DNA from: Cepaea nemoralis
Taxonomy: Eukaryota > Mollusca > Gastropoda > Stylommatophora > Helicidae
Length of the DNA: 64,000 nucleotides
Reading direction: 5' to 3'
Assembly (NCBI GenBank): GCA_014155875.1
Contig: JACEFZ010015095.1
Location: 62,001 to 126,000 of the forward strand
The position numbers and the translations under genes were made by a program. Of the stretch, positions 53,337 to 63,653 are shown piece after piece; within the stretch, counting starts at the first letter, position 1; each line of letters opens with the position of its first letter. Under the pieces are notes generated by a model, which was not told the origin of the DNA, searched no databases, and saw only the letters and a list, made by a program, of their open reading frames with translations.

Positions 53337-54347
53337 ATGTAGCTGCTGCTACAAAGTCTGTGCTGGTCAGACTACTAGAGAAACAATGCTTATTGGCTGC
53401 AAAATAACCAGAGCCACGACTTTCAATCTGTTGAACACTTTCACACTGACATTCCAACAAAAATTTAGAAAAGGGGGGTGGGAGAGATGCGATAATCTTA
53501 TCTCTCAACATAAGATCAACTAATTTGTCATAAATTCCATTTACTTTGGCTGCTGACAGCCATTTAGAAAAAATATTTTGAATTTCTGAGATGTAATCAG
53601 AGAACGTGTGTGTTGGCTTAGGAGACAACTTCCTAAACTGTTCTCTATAACCTGATTCATCTAGCAAAAAATGTGACATAATTTTCGCTTTAATGTAAAG
53701 ATAATCTTCTTTCAGGTCATTTGGGATCGACTCTATGACTTTAAGAGGTTCCCCAGAAAGACTTCTTACATATACTATCCCCCATTCAGGTTTTGGAATT
53801 TTGTAATGATCCATAACAAATTCAAAATTTTGGGTGAATGCTGCTATGCAATCACCTGTGTTGTAACTTCTGATCAGACCTTGGTACTTCTTATGAGGTT
53901 GATCTTTGTCTGTTTCTCTATTCACTTTATCTTTAGAACATTCAGCTTTTAGCTGTTCAATTTTCAGTTGTGTTTCTTGCTCTTCTCTCTTACTTTGGGC
54001 TAAGATCTCAGCTTGCCTCACTGCAGCTTCTGACTGTTTTAGAGCAGCTTCTGATTGTGCTTGTTGAAGCTTTAAAGCAGCTTCTGATTGTGCTTGTTGA
54101 AGCTTAAGCAGCTTCTAGAGTATGTGCCTGTTGAAGCTTTAGAGCAGCTTCTGAGTTCTTTAGAGCAGCTTCTGATTCTGCCTCTTTCATTTTCAACGCC
54201 CTTTCGGCAGCTCTTTCATTCCGCTCAATCATTTGCTCTTGTTTCACAGAGATATTCTGCATATTTACTTTCACTCCATGTTCTCAATCCCTCACCAGAC
54301 ATATTCATTTTTAAACCCATTTCAATGAAATCGTTTAAAGAAGACAT
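53188..54347 (-). pseudogene. gag: Element C gag N-terminal part and capsid
   Basis: Start ATG at 54347 (MSSLNDFIEMGLKMN). A coiled-coil region of short Ala/Glu/Gln-rich repeats (SEAALK units, 54000-54190) with frame breaks follows. Then comes an open frame of 277 codons (53188-54021) with the capsid (KYQGLIRSYNTGDCIAAFTQNFE) and an atypical first zinc knuckle (CKYCDYKHNENDMC). It aligns with element B gag over capsid. Confidence 0.78.
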
Positions 54348-54996
54348 GATGAACAATAGGTATGATGGAATAAATATAAACAAAATTACTTATGATGTTA
54401 GTAAGTTACAAATATTTCTAGCACAGTTAATGTCTAAAGCCAGACTAACGAAAGTATAAAGAGGAATGGAAAAAAATTTATACTCAAGTAATCCTTGGGT
54501 AATGTGCTGTTCAGTGGTGCTCGAAATCACACTGGAACGTCTTTCGGGTTGACGCACAAAAAATTTTTGAAGTTCACCAGACTCAGGTAAAGTTGACACA
54601 AAAACCCTGTACTTTTTAAACTAAACGAAATTAGAACGTTTGTAAATGTATGGTGTGTGTAATGTCACTGAAGTCTGTAAAGGTTTGTATGCTGTCAAGT
54701 ATTATTGTTAGTCGTTACCACAATCAACAACTTTCACGCTCACACTAACCCTACTCAATGACATTCAAGGGCACGGCCGCCATTTTGGATTTTAGGTACA
54801 AAATTTGTTGAATTTAGTGATGTCTGAAGACGCCTCGGTTGGCTTCAAATAATATCTTCACACTTATAATTTAATTAAATCAACTCTATTTAATCGTTAC
54901 TTTACCTTAATCTATGACTTGCGCACTTCTATCGGAATTTTCACATTCGCTTCAAATTCGGACAAAAAAATTTACAAGTTCGCATTTGGTTCAAAA

Positions 54997-55012
54997 CCCG
55001 GACGAGCCCCCA
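54997..55012 (-). promoter_or_regulatory. Primer binding site of element C, tRNA-Pro
   Basis: On the minus strand TGGGGGCTCGTCCGGG lies 10 bases after the 5' LTR end. It matches the classical tRNA-Pro primer site over 16 bases. The leader continues to 54348 without repeats like those of element A. Confidence 0.8.
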
Positions 55013-55022
55013 CGTTCGCACT

Positions 55023-55633
55023 TGTCAGAGTCTTGCGTAGAGCAAGATAAGTAGCTCGTTTTCTGGCAAGTGTGAAGCAATATCAAACTATCAAATCACA
55101 CGAAGTGAATATCCGAAAGTATTATTCACAAGCTTTATTTACGCGCTGCATTTATTATCGCACAAACATCGCGCAATGACAATCCATAGCAATCATTACG
55201 GCATGAACAATATCACTACAATACATAATAATACATGCAAGCAATAAACATCTCACTTACAAGTCAAACTATTCAAGCGTTCGAACCAGTCTCCCACTGT
55301 CGTACAGGCTAGCTCTCAATGCAGATTCAAACACTCCTCGCATACCCATGCGACCTGTCCATTCAAACACCTAAACCCGTCTGCCAGTTCTGGCGTTCTA
55401 CACGCTACACGCTCACGTCAGCTAGTGTGACCCCTGCAAGGTTCACGGGGTGTACTGCTGACCAGCGGTCGTTTAAGCTTCGCTCAATTGCTGTGCTTGG
55501 CTGCTTATCCGGGCGTCGTCGAAGACGCCGCGTTCTCTCTGCAGTGTTTAACATCACTCAGGGTTGCGTGTTGTTATGTTGTCTGGCGTTGGTACAGACA
55601 ACGCGTCGCAACCTCGGATGTGAGACCTTGACA
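55023..55633 (-). mobile_element. 5' LTR of element C (611 bp)
   Basis: TGTCAGAGTC...CCTTGACA; flanked by ATCAT at 55634-55638. Confidence 0.9.
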
Positions 55634-56707
55634 ATCATCATCATCATCAAGTGCCGTGCCGGCTGGCGTAGGCGTTCATGGCTCTCCATAGATCTCGGTC
55701 TTTGGTTTTCTGGATCAACTCTGCTGCTGATATTCCTCCATGCCACCGTCTCAATCCATCTAGCATCACTTCTCTTGGTCTACCTCTGCCTCTCTTCCCC
55801 TCGATCTTTCCAGTTGTTACGATGTTCTCCAATGCCTCTCTTCTCATCTAATGACCGAGGAAAGCTGTTTGTCTCTGTCTTATTGTTGTATATAATGTTC
55901 TAGTTTCGTTAGCCTGTTTCAGGCAGTCGTCATTAGTTACTCTGGCAGTCCAAGGAATTCGCAACATTCGTCTCAGGAACCACATCTCTGTTGCTTCTAA
56001 TTTCTTCTTAATTTGTTCATTTACATTCCAAGATTCACTGCCATACAGCAAAACTGGTTCTACATAGCATTTCAGCACTCTCTTTCTTACATTCAGTGAT
56101 AGTGACTTATTGCATAAGATACTCTTCATTTTCTGAAATGCGGCTTTTGCCTGCCCTATTCTGCTCCTAATCTCTGTTGTACATCTTCCATCTGATGTTA
56201 TAAATGCCCCTAGGTATCTAAAATTATCAACTTGGTTAAGGATTTTCCCTTCTATTTCTATGTCACATTTTGGTGTCACCATTTTCTTTGATATTACCAT
56301 TGTTACTGTTTTCTTGATATTCAAGGAGAGTCCTTTCCTTGCACTCTCTGTTACTACTACGTCTAATAATTGTTGTAGGTTTGTTGAATTATCCGCCACC
56401 AATACTGTGTCATCTGCATAGCGTACATTATTTATATTATAACCTCCAACTAGTATTCCTGGCATCTCTTTGATCTCTCTCATTATTACTTCGCTATACA
56501 GGGAGAAAAGATCTGGTGACAAGACACACCCTTGTCGTACTCCTAGCTTTATCTGTTCGTAACTACCCTCTTTATTTCCCATTTTAATTGCTGCTACTTG
56601 GTTCCAGTAAATATTCTTTATTATTCTTAAATCTTTTCCATCAGTGTTGATATCTTCCAACATTTTAATCAGTTCATCATGTTTTACTTTATCAAATGCC
56701 TTAGTAT
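55634..56707 (-). pseudogene. 5'-truncated LINE F2, minus strand, TSD AACTTTTGATGA
   Basis: RT from FDKVKHDELIKMLEDINTDG (near 56690) through VRQGCVLSPDLFSLYSE, YADDTVLVAD (near 56405), YLGAFITSDGR and VLLYGSESWNVNEQ to GHxMRREALENIVTTGKIEG and AMNAYASRHGT. The (ATG)n tail is at 55634-55650. One in-frame stop lies at 55848. AACTTTTGATGA stands at 34727-34738 and 56708-56719, so element C, inserted in its tail, lies inside this LINE's borders. Confidence 0.85.
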
Positions 56708-56719
56708 AACTTTTGATGA

Positions 56720-57459
56720 GGAAACAGCTAACTCAATTAATTGTTATTTGATTAAATCAGATAACTATTATTCTAAATAATATATTGACTTCCGGTCCCC
56801 AACACAGCGGTTAGGCATTGAGCTGTTAAGTCTTCTGGCGTGTTTATGCTCGTGGCTATGGATTCATTCGCATTTTCCTCATGTTGGACTGGTAGTACTT
56901 GGTTCCGTCACCCTGCTACTGAGTGTGTGCATGGCACGACACAGTGAGCTGTGAGATTCATGTGGAATGCTTTTACATCTGCCTCCTGTTGTTTACACAG
57001 TGAACTGCATGTTCGGAACAATGGCCGGCTGTCACTGAATTGACTACTGGTTTCCCTTTTTGGGTTCACGAGTGTTTTATTTTACAGGAGACCCCCGGGA
57101 GTCGTCACTGGAGCTATGGAGTTCGTGCTTTGTGCGGCACTTTCGGCGGGTCACCCTGAGGAAAGAGACCAAGCCATGTGGGATAAAACCCGGGTCAATG
57201 AAGTCTTTCTGGAGACTGCCGATTCCATCGACGATGAACTGTATTTTATTGTGGAGGACTTTTGTGTTGGCATTCTGGCAGTGGCATTATGCACAGTGTA
57301 CCTGTGCGGGCTGATGGCTTGCCGAGACTCCTGTCTGTTCCACTTTTCACATTGGGCAGTGAGGAGCATTTTGTGTAATATTCACTGACACAGGAACGGA
57401 GTATAATGGAGACGACTCGTTGCTGTGAAGTTGGAACCGTGACTAACTAACTAATTAAC
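56720..57459. other. Resumed LINE 5' fragment, then retroposon-like sequence with (ACTA)n tail
   Basis: The first 70 bases continue the frame of the endonuclease fragment at 34726 (TFDEETANS). The rest is unrecognised and ends in ACTAACTAACTAATTAACT at 57442-57460, a tail like that of the LINE at 52690. A 90-codon frame at 57116-57388 has one hydrophobic stretch but no known motif, and I do not call it a gene. Confidence 0.4.
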
Positions 57460-58154
57460 TGACTAGATAGTTATTATTGTCAAATTCAAAGGTAAACCAA
57501 GAGACATACATATTATACAAGTGTAGGCACCAATAACAAGCAGTAGTGAAGTGGAAATACAAAGATTTTATGACTAAGTAGAAATAGCAATATCTCAAAC
57601 AAAATGGCATGGTTCCAAATGTAAATCACAAGAAATAAAAATTATACTTGGTGCCAAGAGGCTACTATGTAGTTCTAGGGGGGTTATGACATAGATGAGA
57701 CTGTAAACACAACAACGTGGCTCGCTCACTCGTAGTCTGGCAGATGCTGAGATTAATGTATTTAACACAACTCTGGTGGTAGCTGACATATAGTTTATTT
57801 CTGAGGATACACACCCAAACAAACCTCCACAGCCAGCTGAGTCACTCACTTTTACTTATGTTCATGGAATTCTCATGCACTGTCTACTGTGGACCGAGTG
57901 CATCGTGGCCCATTATACAATATGTACAGTCCAGCTCGTGGTCTGCTTTGACACACTATAATTTCTCTCTGTCGTGACCTAGTGCAGCCCCAAACGCTGA
58001 CTTACAATAGTCGTTGTATATACTTGAAGGCAGAACTCACTTGTGGGGTACCACTGCTGACAATCGTTAATGTTCTCTTGCATTACACGCTGGGCTCTCT
58101 ATCTCTCAGTTGATTCTCTCTTACACACACACACACCTCCTCAAACAATTATGA
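57460..58154. other. Spacer, nothing recognised
   Basis: No coding motif, RNA gene or repeat recognised. A short CA run lies at 58121-58136. Confidence 0.4.
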
Positions 58155-58262
58155 TCTTCTTCTTCTTCTTCTTCTTCTTCTTCTTCTTCTTCTTCTTCTT
58201 CTTCTTCTTCTTCTTCTTCTTCTTCTTCTTCTTCTTCTTCTTCTTCTTCTTCTTCTTCTTCA
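58155..58262 (+). repeat. (CTT)n microsatellite, tail of a minus-strand LINE
   Basis: About 36 perfect CTT triplets. It directly abuts the 3' end of the LINE fragment at 58263, so it is most likely its (AAG)n tail. Poly-Phe or poly-Glu frames across it are artefacts. Confidence 0.9.
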
Positions 58263-58800
58263 GCATTCCGAGCCATTGAGGTTCTTTGCTGCAGATACAA
58301 GCCGTCTCCATTCGTCTCTCTGGTTGACCTTCTCTTGCCAGTCGCTGATTCCAAGTGCTTGTAGGTCTGTATGTATATTATCTCTCCACCGTCTTCTTGG
58401 TCTACCTCAGGGTCTACGGTCATTTATTTCTTGAGTGTAAGCGAGTTTTGTTTCCCTATTATCTTCCATTCTTTCTATATGCCCCAGTCCATTGCAGTCT
58501 ATTAGCCTTCATGATACCAGTGATTAGCGGGGACTTATACAGATCATAAATCTCTTTGTTGCTTCTTCTTTTCCACTCTCCACTTTGTGTATCCGTAATG
58601 GGCCCAAAGATGCGTCTTAAGACTTTGTTCTCAAAGGTTTGTAACAAGGCTTCGTCTCCTTTAGTTGTACTCCAGGTTTCAGAGCTATACAGCACAACTG
58701 GTTCTAATCAGTGTTTTGTATATTGTGATCTTCGGTGTTACGAGATAGCGCATTTAATTTTAGCAGATGTTGTAGTGCATAGTATGCACAGTTCCTCTTG
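58263..58800 (-). pseudogene. LINE RT C-terminal fragment, minus strand
   Basis: The frame includes SSETWSTTKGDEALLQTFE, KVLRRIFGPI and RLQWTGA near 58459-58695, the post-catalytic region of an RTE-like LINE RT. Frames are broken below 58460. No catalytic motif remains. Confidence 0.65.
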
Positions 58801-58900
58801 TATATATGTCCTTGCATGTCTGCTTGCATCTAACATGTAACCTCTCTATCTTGTATGACTCCTCCAACTTGTATGATTTGTCGCTCTTGCATGACTTGTC

Positions 58901-59499
58901 GCTAAGCTGGATGACTTGTCGCTAAGCTGGATGACTTGTCACTAAGCTGGATGACTTGTTGCTAAGCTGGATGACTTGTCGCTAAGCTGGCCGACTTGTC
59001 GCTAAGCTGGACGACTTGTCTCTAAGCTGGATGACTTGTCGCTAAGCTGGATGACTTGTCGCTAAGCTGGATGACTTGTCGCTAAGCTGGATGACTTGTC
59101 ACTAAGCTGGATGACTTGTCGCTAAGCTGGATGACTTGTCGCTAAGCTGGATGACTTGTCACTAAGCTGGATGACTTGTCGCTAAGCTGGATGACTTGTC
59201 GCTAAGCTGGATGACTTGTCGCTAAGCTGGATGACTTGTCGCTAAGCTGGATGACTTGTCACTAAGCTGGATGACTTGTCACTAAGCTGGATGACTTGTC
59301 GCTAAGCTGGATGACTTGTCGCTAAGCTGGATGACTTGTCGCTAAGCTGGATGACTTGTCGCTAAGCTGGATGACTTGTCGCTAAGCTGGATGACTTGTC
59401 GCTAAGCTGGATGACTTGTCGCTAAGCTGGATGACTTGTCGCTAAGCTGGATGACTTGTCAGCTAAGCTGGATGACTTGTCACTAAGCTGGATGACTTG
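58901..59499 (+). repeat. 20-bp minisatellite, about 30 copies
   Basis: Unit GCTAAGCTGGATGACTTGTC. Variants include ACTAAGCTGG (about six units), CCGACTTGTC and one extra base at 59461. Degenerate precursors occur at 58862-58900. Confidence 0.95.
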
Positions 59500-59954
59500 G
59501 TCTCGTGCCTGAATGAAGGGTTTTTTCTGCCTGATTTGGAACAACTCTGGTCTTGAACTTTCATCATGCTAACTCAAGTTGTTGCCATTAGAGCTCAGTG
59601 GCTTAGCTGCCTGACTGGATTTCTGGGCATAGCATGTATTTCTGTCTCACTATAGTCTGTTTTTATTTCAACTAATGTGTAACTTGTCTTTAACTCTTTA
59701 TCTATCATTTTTCAGTCATAGTTACTCTATCTGGATACCTGACACTTGGAGATTTCAATACAAAGCAGGAAAGGAAAGAATGGACGATGTAGTTGGTGGT
59801 TATTGTTTAGGAACTAAAAATTAAAAAGGATAAAAACTGATGGAATGGTAAAAACTAAATAATATGATGATTGGAAACAAATGGTTTGGACACTGTAATA
59901 GACAGTTGTACACAGGGAAAAGCCCACATTAAAAATCCCAAACTGATTGATTAC
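59500..59954. other. Spacer, nothing recognised
   Basis: AT-rich sequence. The last 250 bases have fragments that may be LINE-derived but no clear motif. Confidence 0.35.
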
Positions 59955-60588
59955 ATACTGATCAATAAGAGATTTAGAAATGCCTTAATAAATAAATAAA
60001 GACAATATATTAAGGAATATATCAGAGACTTCTATGATGGAGAAAGAGCAGAACTGACAATAGAAAGTAACTTAGAAGGAACACCTATACCAAAAGATGA
60101 AGTCACTGGTGCTATCAAGCATATGAAGAAAGGAAAAACAGCTGGGCCAAATGGAATCATAGAAGAATTAGAAGTACTGGGAGAATTTGGAGTAGAAATG
60201 TTAGCTAAAATGGTGAATGCTACTTACAACAGTGGATCCATATCTCTGGATATTCTGGAATCTGTACTTATAGTTCTGCTAAAAAAAACCAGGAGCTCAT
60301 TAGTGCGAAGAATTTTGTACATTCAGCCACATAAACCATGTCACCAAACATGTACTCAGAATTATGAGAACAAGAATGAAAGTAAAGATGGAAACTGGTG
60401 AAGAACAGTATGGATATGTCGAAGGAAAATGTACAAATAAAACAGTATACACGTTACAAACACTAATATGTTGATACACAGAAAGACATATACATCTGCT
60501 GTACAGATTTTACCAAGGCATTTGATAAAATGAAGCATAATTATATGATCAAAATGTTGGAAGATATTAATAATGATGGGAAAGATCT
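59955..60588 (+). pseudogene. LINE F2 RT N-terminal fragment, plus strand
   Basis: Broken frames read KKGKTAGPNGI (60125), GEEQYGYVEGKCTNKTVYTL (60400) and DFTKAFDKMKH...MLEDINNDGKDL (60505-60588), the early RT blocks upstream of the F2 sequence at 32640. It is cut at 60588 by the minus-strand F1 LINE. Confidence 0.65.
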
Positions 60589-62500
60589 TCCATCCACCAT
60601 GTGCCATGCCAGCAAGCATGGGCTGTCATGTTTCGCCATCTCACTCGATCACCAGAGTCGTGGATCAGCTCCTGTCTCAACCATGCCATGTGGCCAAGCC
60701 ATCCAGGTTTTTACTTCTCGGCCTTTCCCTTTGTCTCTTCCCCTCGATCTTGCCAGTAGTCACCAAGTTCTCCAATCCATCTCTTTTCATAGCATGTCCA
60801 AAACATTTTGACTGTCTATGTCTAATGTCTCTAATCAATTTACGATTTTTGTTTGTTTCTTGAAGGATTTATTCATTGGTTTTTCTGTCTGTCCATGGTA
60901 TTCTTTGCATTTTCCTTAGAAACCACATTTCTACAGCTAGATGATTTTTAGCTTGTCTGCTCATTGTCCATACTTCACATCCATGCAAAAGTACAGGTTC
61001 TATGTAGCACCTCAACTCTCTTTTTCTCATTGCAATTGACATCTTTTTATTGGTCAGTATGTTTTTCATCTTGCAAAAGGCTACCTTCACTATGGCGATT
61101 CTTGTTCTAATTTCTTCTAGGCATCTCCCATCAGTTCCAAGATAATTGTACCGATTCACTTGTTGAAGAATATGCCCATTTACTTGTATATTACATTGTG
61201 GTATTTCTTTTGTCCCAGTGACGACCATAATCTGTGTCTTCTTGCAATTCAATTATAACCCTAGTTGTTCACTGTGTGCAACAACTCGATCAATCAATCA
61301 ATCATGTGCCATGCCGGAAAGCGTGGGCGGTCATGATTCGCCATTTCACTCGATCACCAGAGTCGTGGATCAGCTCCTGTCTCAACAACTACATCTACTA
61401 AATGTTGCAGAACCTGCTCAATGTCTGCAATCAAGATTGTATCATCTGCATATCTAATGTTATTGTTGTATTGTCACCCATTGATGATTCTTTCCATTTC
61501 TTCTATGTATCTGAAAATACTTTCACTGTACAGGGAAAAAAGACCTGGAGACATTACACATCCCTGTCTCACACCTCTCTTAATAGACTGATATTGACCT
61601 ACTTCATTATCAATTCTTATGGCAGCTTTTTGTTTCCAATACAAGTTTTTACAAGTCTAAGGTCTTTCCCATCAATTTGTAGATCTTCATTATCTTTATT
61701 ATGTTGACATGTGTCACTTTATCAAAAGCCTTTGTGTAGTCAATAAAACAATGATGTAGATCTTTGTTTACTTCTATAGAATGTTCAAGTACTGTTTTCA
61801 GTATATACACAGCATTTACTGTGCCCTTGCCTTCTACAAACCAACATTGTTCTTCTCCTGTTTCAGGCTGTATTTTCTCCCTAACTCTTTGCATGATAAT
61901 TCTTAGCAAAATCTTCGTGATGTGACTCATTATACTAATTGTTCAGATTTGATCAAATTCCAAATCTCTTGATTTCTCTGGGATTGCAATAAATACAGAA
62001 TTAAATATTCATGTATATCTCCAGTATCATATATTGTATTCAGCAGTCTGGTGATGTCTGAACCGGGGGGTATTGCCTGTTTCCATATGGTTAAGAGCAT
62101 TCTTAACCTCCATCTTCAAAGTCGATGGTCCTTCGTTATTATTTCAAATATCATACTGTTCTTCTCTGTTATCATCATAAAGTTTTTTCACATAATCTGA
62201 CCATACATGTAAAATCTGATGTTTTTCTATTATGACTTTTCCATCTTTTGTTTTTAGGCAACCTGTTGATGTACATGTTCTTTGATTAGTAAGCTCCTTA
62301 ATTCTTTTGTGCTTTAATTTGGTATTTTTACTGTTGTGTTGTTTTTAAATTTATATGCAATTTTTCTCAAGCCATGTTTTTGTTTGCCTCCTTACATAAT
62401 GTTCTGACTTTTCTGTGAATTTCTTAATATTTGGCAAGATTATTTTTGTTGTGTCTTGTTTCCATTAGTTGTAAAATTTCTTCAGTCATCCATGTCTTAC
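60589..62500 (-). pseudogene. LINE F1, minus strand, RT
   Basis: On the minus strand: FIDYTKAFDKVTH and EEQCWFVEGKGTVNAVY (61730-61860), upstream RT sequence to about 62300, VRQGC-MSPG region near 61555, YADDT near 61440, and thumb (NYLG, LHGCEVWTMSRQ) at 60950-61170. The family's 3' terminus follows (60597-60700). A 96-bp copy of the same terminus is inserted at 61287-61382. The longest open piece is 127 codons, so this copy is dead. Confidence 0.72.
61287..61382 (-). mobile_element. 96-bp LINE F1 3'-end insertion, TSD CAACAACT
   Basis: CAACAACT occurs at 61279-61286 and 61383-61390. The insert carries a (GATT)n tail and the CATGTGCCATGCC...GTGGATCAG terminus. The intact LINE at 29330 reads through this point without it. 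Confidence 0.82.
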
Positions 62501-62520
62501 GACCCACTTTCATTAATTTT

Positions 62521-62783
62521 GGAGTAACTAACAATGATTGCCTGGTAAAGGTTAATGCCACTAAAACATTATATACAACTCTAAGAAGGAGACAACATTA
62601 TTCTGTGGTCATGTAGTGAGAAGAGGGGCATTGGAAAACACTGTGATGATTGCATGCTGGATGGACTGAGACAGTGGCATGGTGGGATATCAGCAGCAGA
62701 TTTGATTTCGAGCACCAGGGACCGAGATCTGTGGAGAGATATGAACGCCTACACCAGCCAGCAAGGCACATGATAATGATGAA
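62521..62783 (+). pseudogene. LINE F2 3' end, plus strand
   Basis: Aligns with 33367-33670: VTNNDCL, TLYTTLRRRQ, then LDGLRQWHGG, DRDLWRDMNAYTSQQGT and TGATAATGATGA. About 25 bases are missing around 62650. It may be the remainder of the F2 copy interrupted at 60588, with the middle lost. Confidence 0.65.
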
Positions 62784-62973
62784 TGTACGAGTCTAGTCAG
62801 TGAGCATCAGCCAATGAGCAGTGGTGCCATAACTTTGTCCTTAAAAAGTTTAATCTACATAGCTGGACTTTCTGCTAACCGTAACCTAATAGGAAGGTGA
62901 ACACCTCATGGAGTTCAGTGCACTGCAGTAGATTGTGGACCAACAACTCTGAATTACAATGAGAAACACTAAC
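62784..62973. other. Spacer, nothing recognised
   Basis: No motif seen. Confidence 0.35.
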
Positions 62974-63290
62974 AGCCTAGATCATACATCAGCCTAGATC
63001 ATACATCAGCCTAGATCATACATTAGCTTTGATCATACGTCAGCTTAGATCATACGTCAGCCTAGATCATACATTAGCTTTGATCATACATCAGCTTAGA
63101 TCATACGTCAGCCTAGATCATACATCAGCCTAGATCATACATCAGCCTAGATCATATATCAGCTTAGATCATACATCAGCCTAGATCATACATCAGCCTA
63201 GATCATATATCAGCTTAGATCATACATCAGTTTAGATCATACATCAGCTTAGATCATACATCAGCTTAGATCATACATTAGCCTAGATCT
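62974..63290 (+). repeat. 17-bp minisatellite, left block
   Basis: Unit TAGATCATACATCAGCC with C/T change at the 16th base (GCC or GCT). Variants ATTAGCTT and ACGTCAG are mixed in. It is interrupted by the insert at 63304. Confidence 0.93.
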
Positions 63291-63303
63291 TATGTCTGTC
63301 TAG

Positions 63304-63640
63304 GGACGCAGAGGTGTTTCCAAGGCACCAGGGCCGGGTTATATACTGGCCAAGACCTATTGACGCGTCCTCGTCGAGCGTCCTGGGCAACAGGTCCCTT
63401 CAGGGTCCTGGCTAAAGTCAATAGGATCGCCGGTTCCTCCGAAGTCGGAGAGTGTCTGCCTGTACGGCGAGGAACCACCAGTCTGCGCACCAATAGGCCA
63501 GACATGGGACAACGGATACTCACGCAAACCTCAGGTTCTGTATGACATCACACTGATGTTGGACACCAGGATGCTTTCATCCGACATACAGGACTTCACG
63601 TTGGAGCTCAAGCCAACGAACACAAGCAAGCAAGCAACCA
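63304..63640 (+). mobile_element. SINE-like retroposon, 337 bp, TSD TATGTCTGTCTAG
   Basis: Unrelated block inside the minisatellite, ending in CAAGCAAGCAAGCAACCA. TATGTCTGTCTAG flanks it at 63291-63303 and 63641-63653. Inverted copy at 30497-30828. No tRNA or 5S head was recognised, so it might be a truncated LINE end rather than a true SINE. Confidence 0.75.
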
Positions 63641-63653
63641 TATGTCTGTCTAG

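Larger units (their letters stand above)
34743..55633 (-). mobile_element. Element C: Gmr1-like LTR retrotransposon with nested inserts, TSD ATCAT
   Basis: The two LTRs are 55023-55633 (5') and 34743-34961 plus 43948-44339 (3', split by an insert), each 611 bp in total with about seven differences. ATCAT flanks the element at 34738-34742 and 55634-55638. Internal order on the minus strand is primer site, gag, PR, INT, RT, RNase H, 1.3 kb of non-coding 3' region and polypurine tract. Insertions in it are a retroposon carrying element B, a 3.35 kb solo LTR, and a LINE RNase H piece. Confidence 0.88.

Noticed and set aside
57116..57388. 90-codon frame with a hydrophobic segment
   Set aside because: No homology recognised; it overlaps another frame and lies in retroposon-like sequence.
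58901..59499. Possible CRISPR array
   Set aside because: Units are contiguous with no unique spacers, and the context is eukaryotic. It is a minisatellite.
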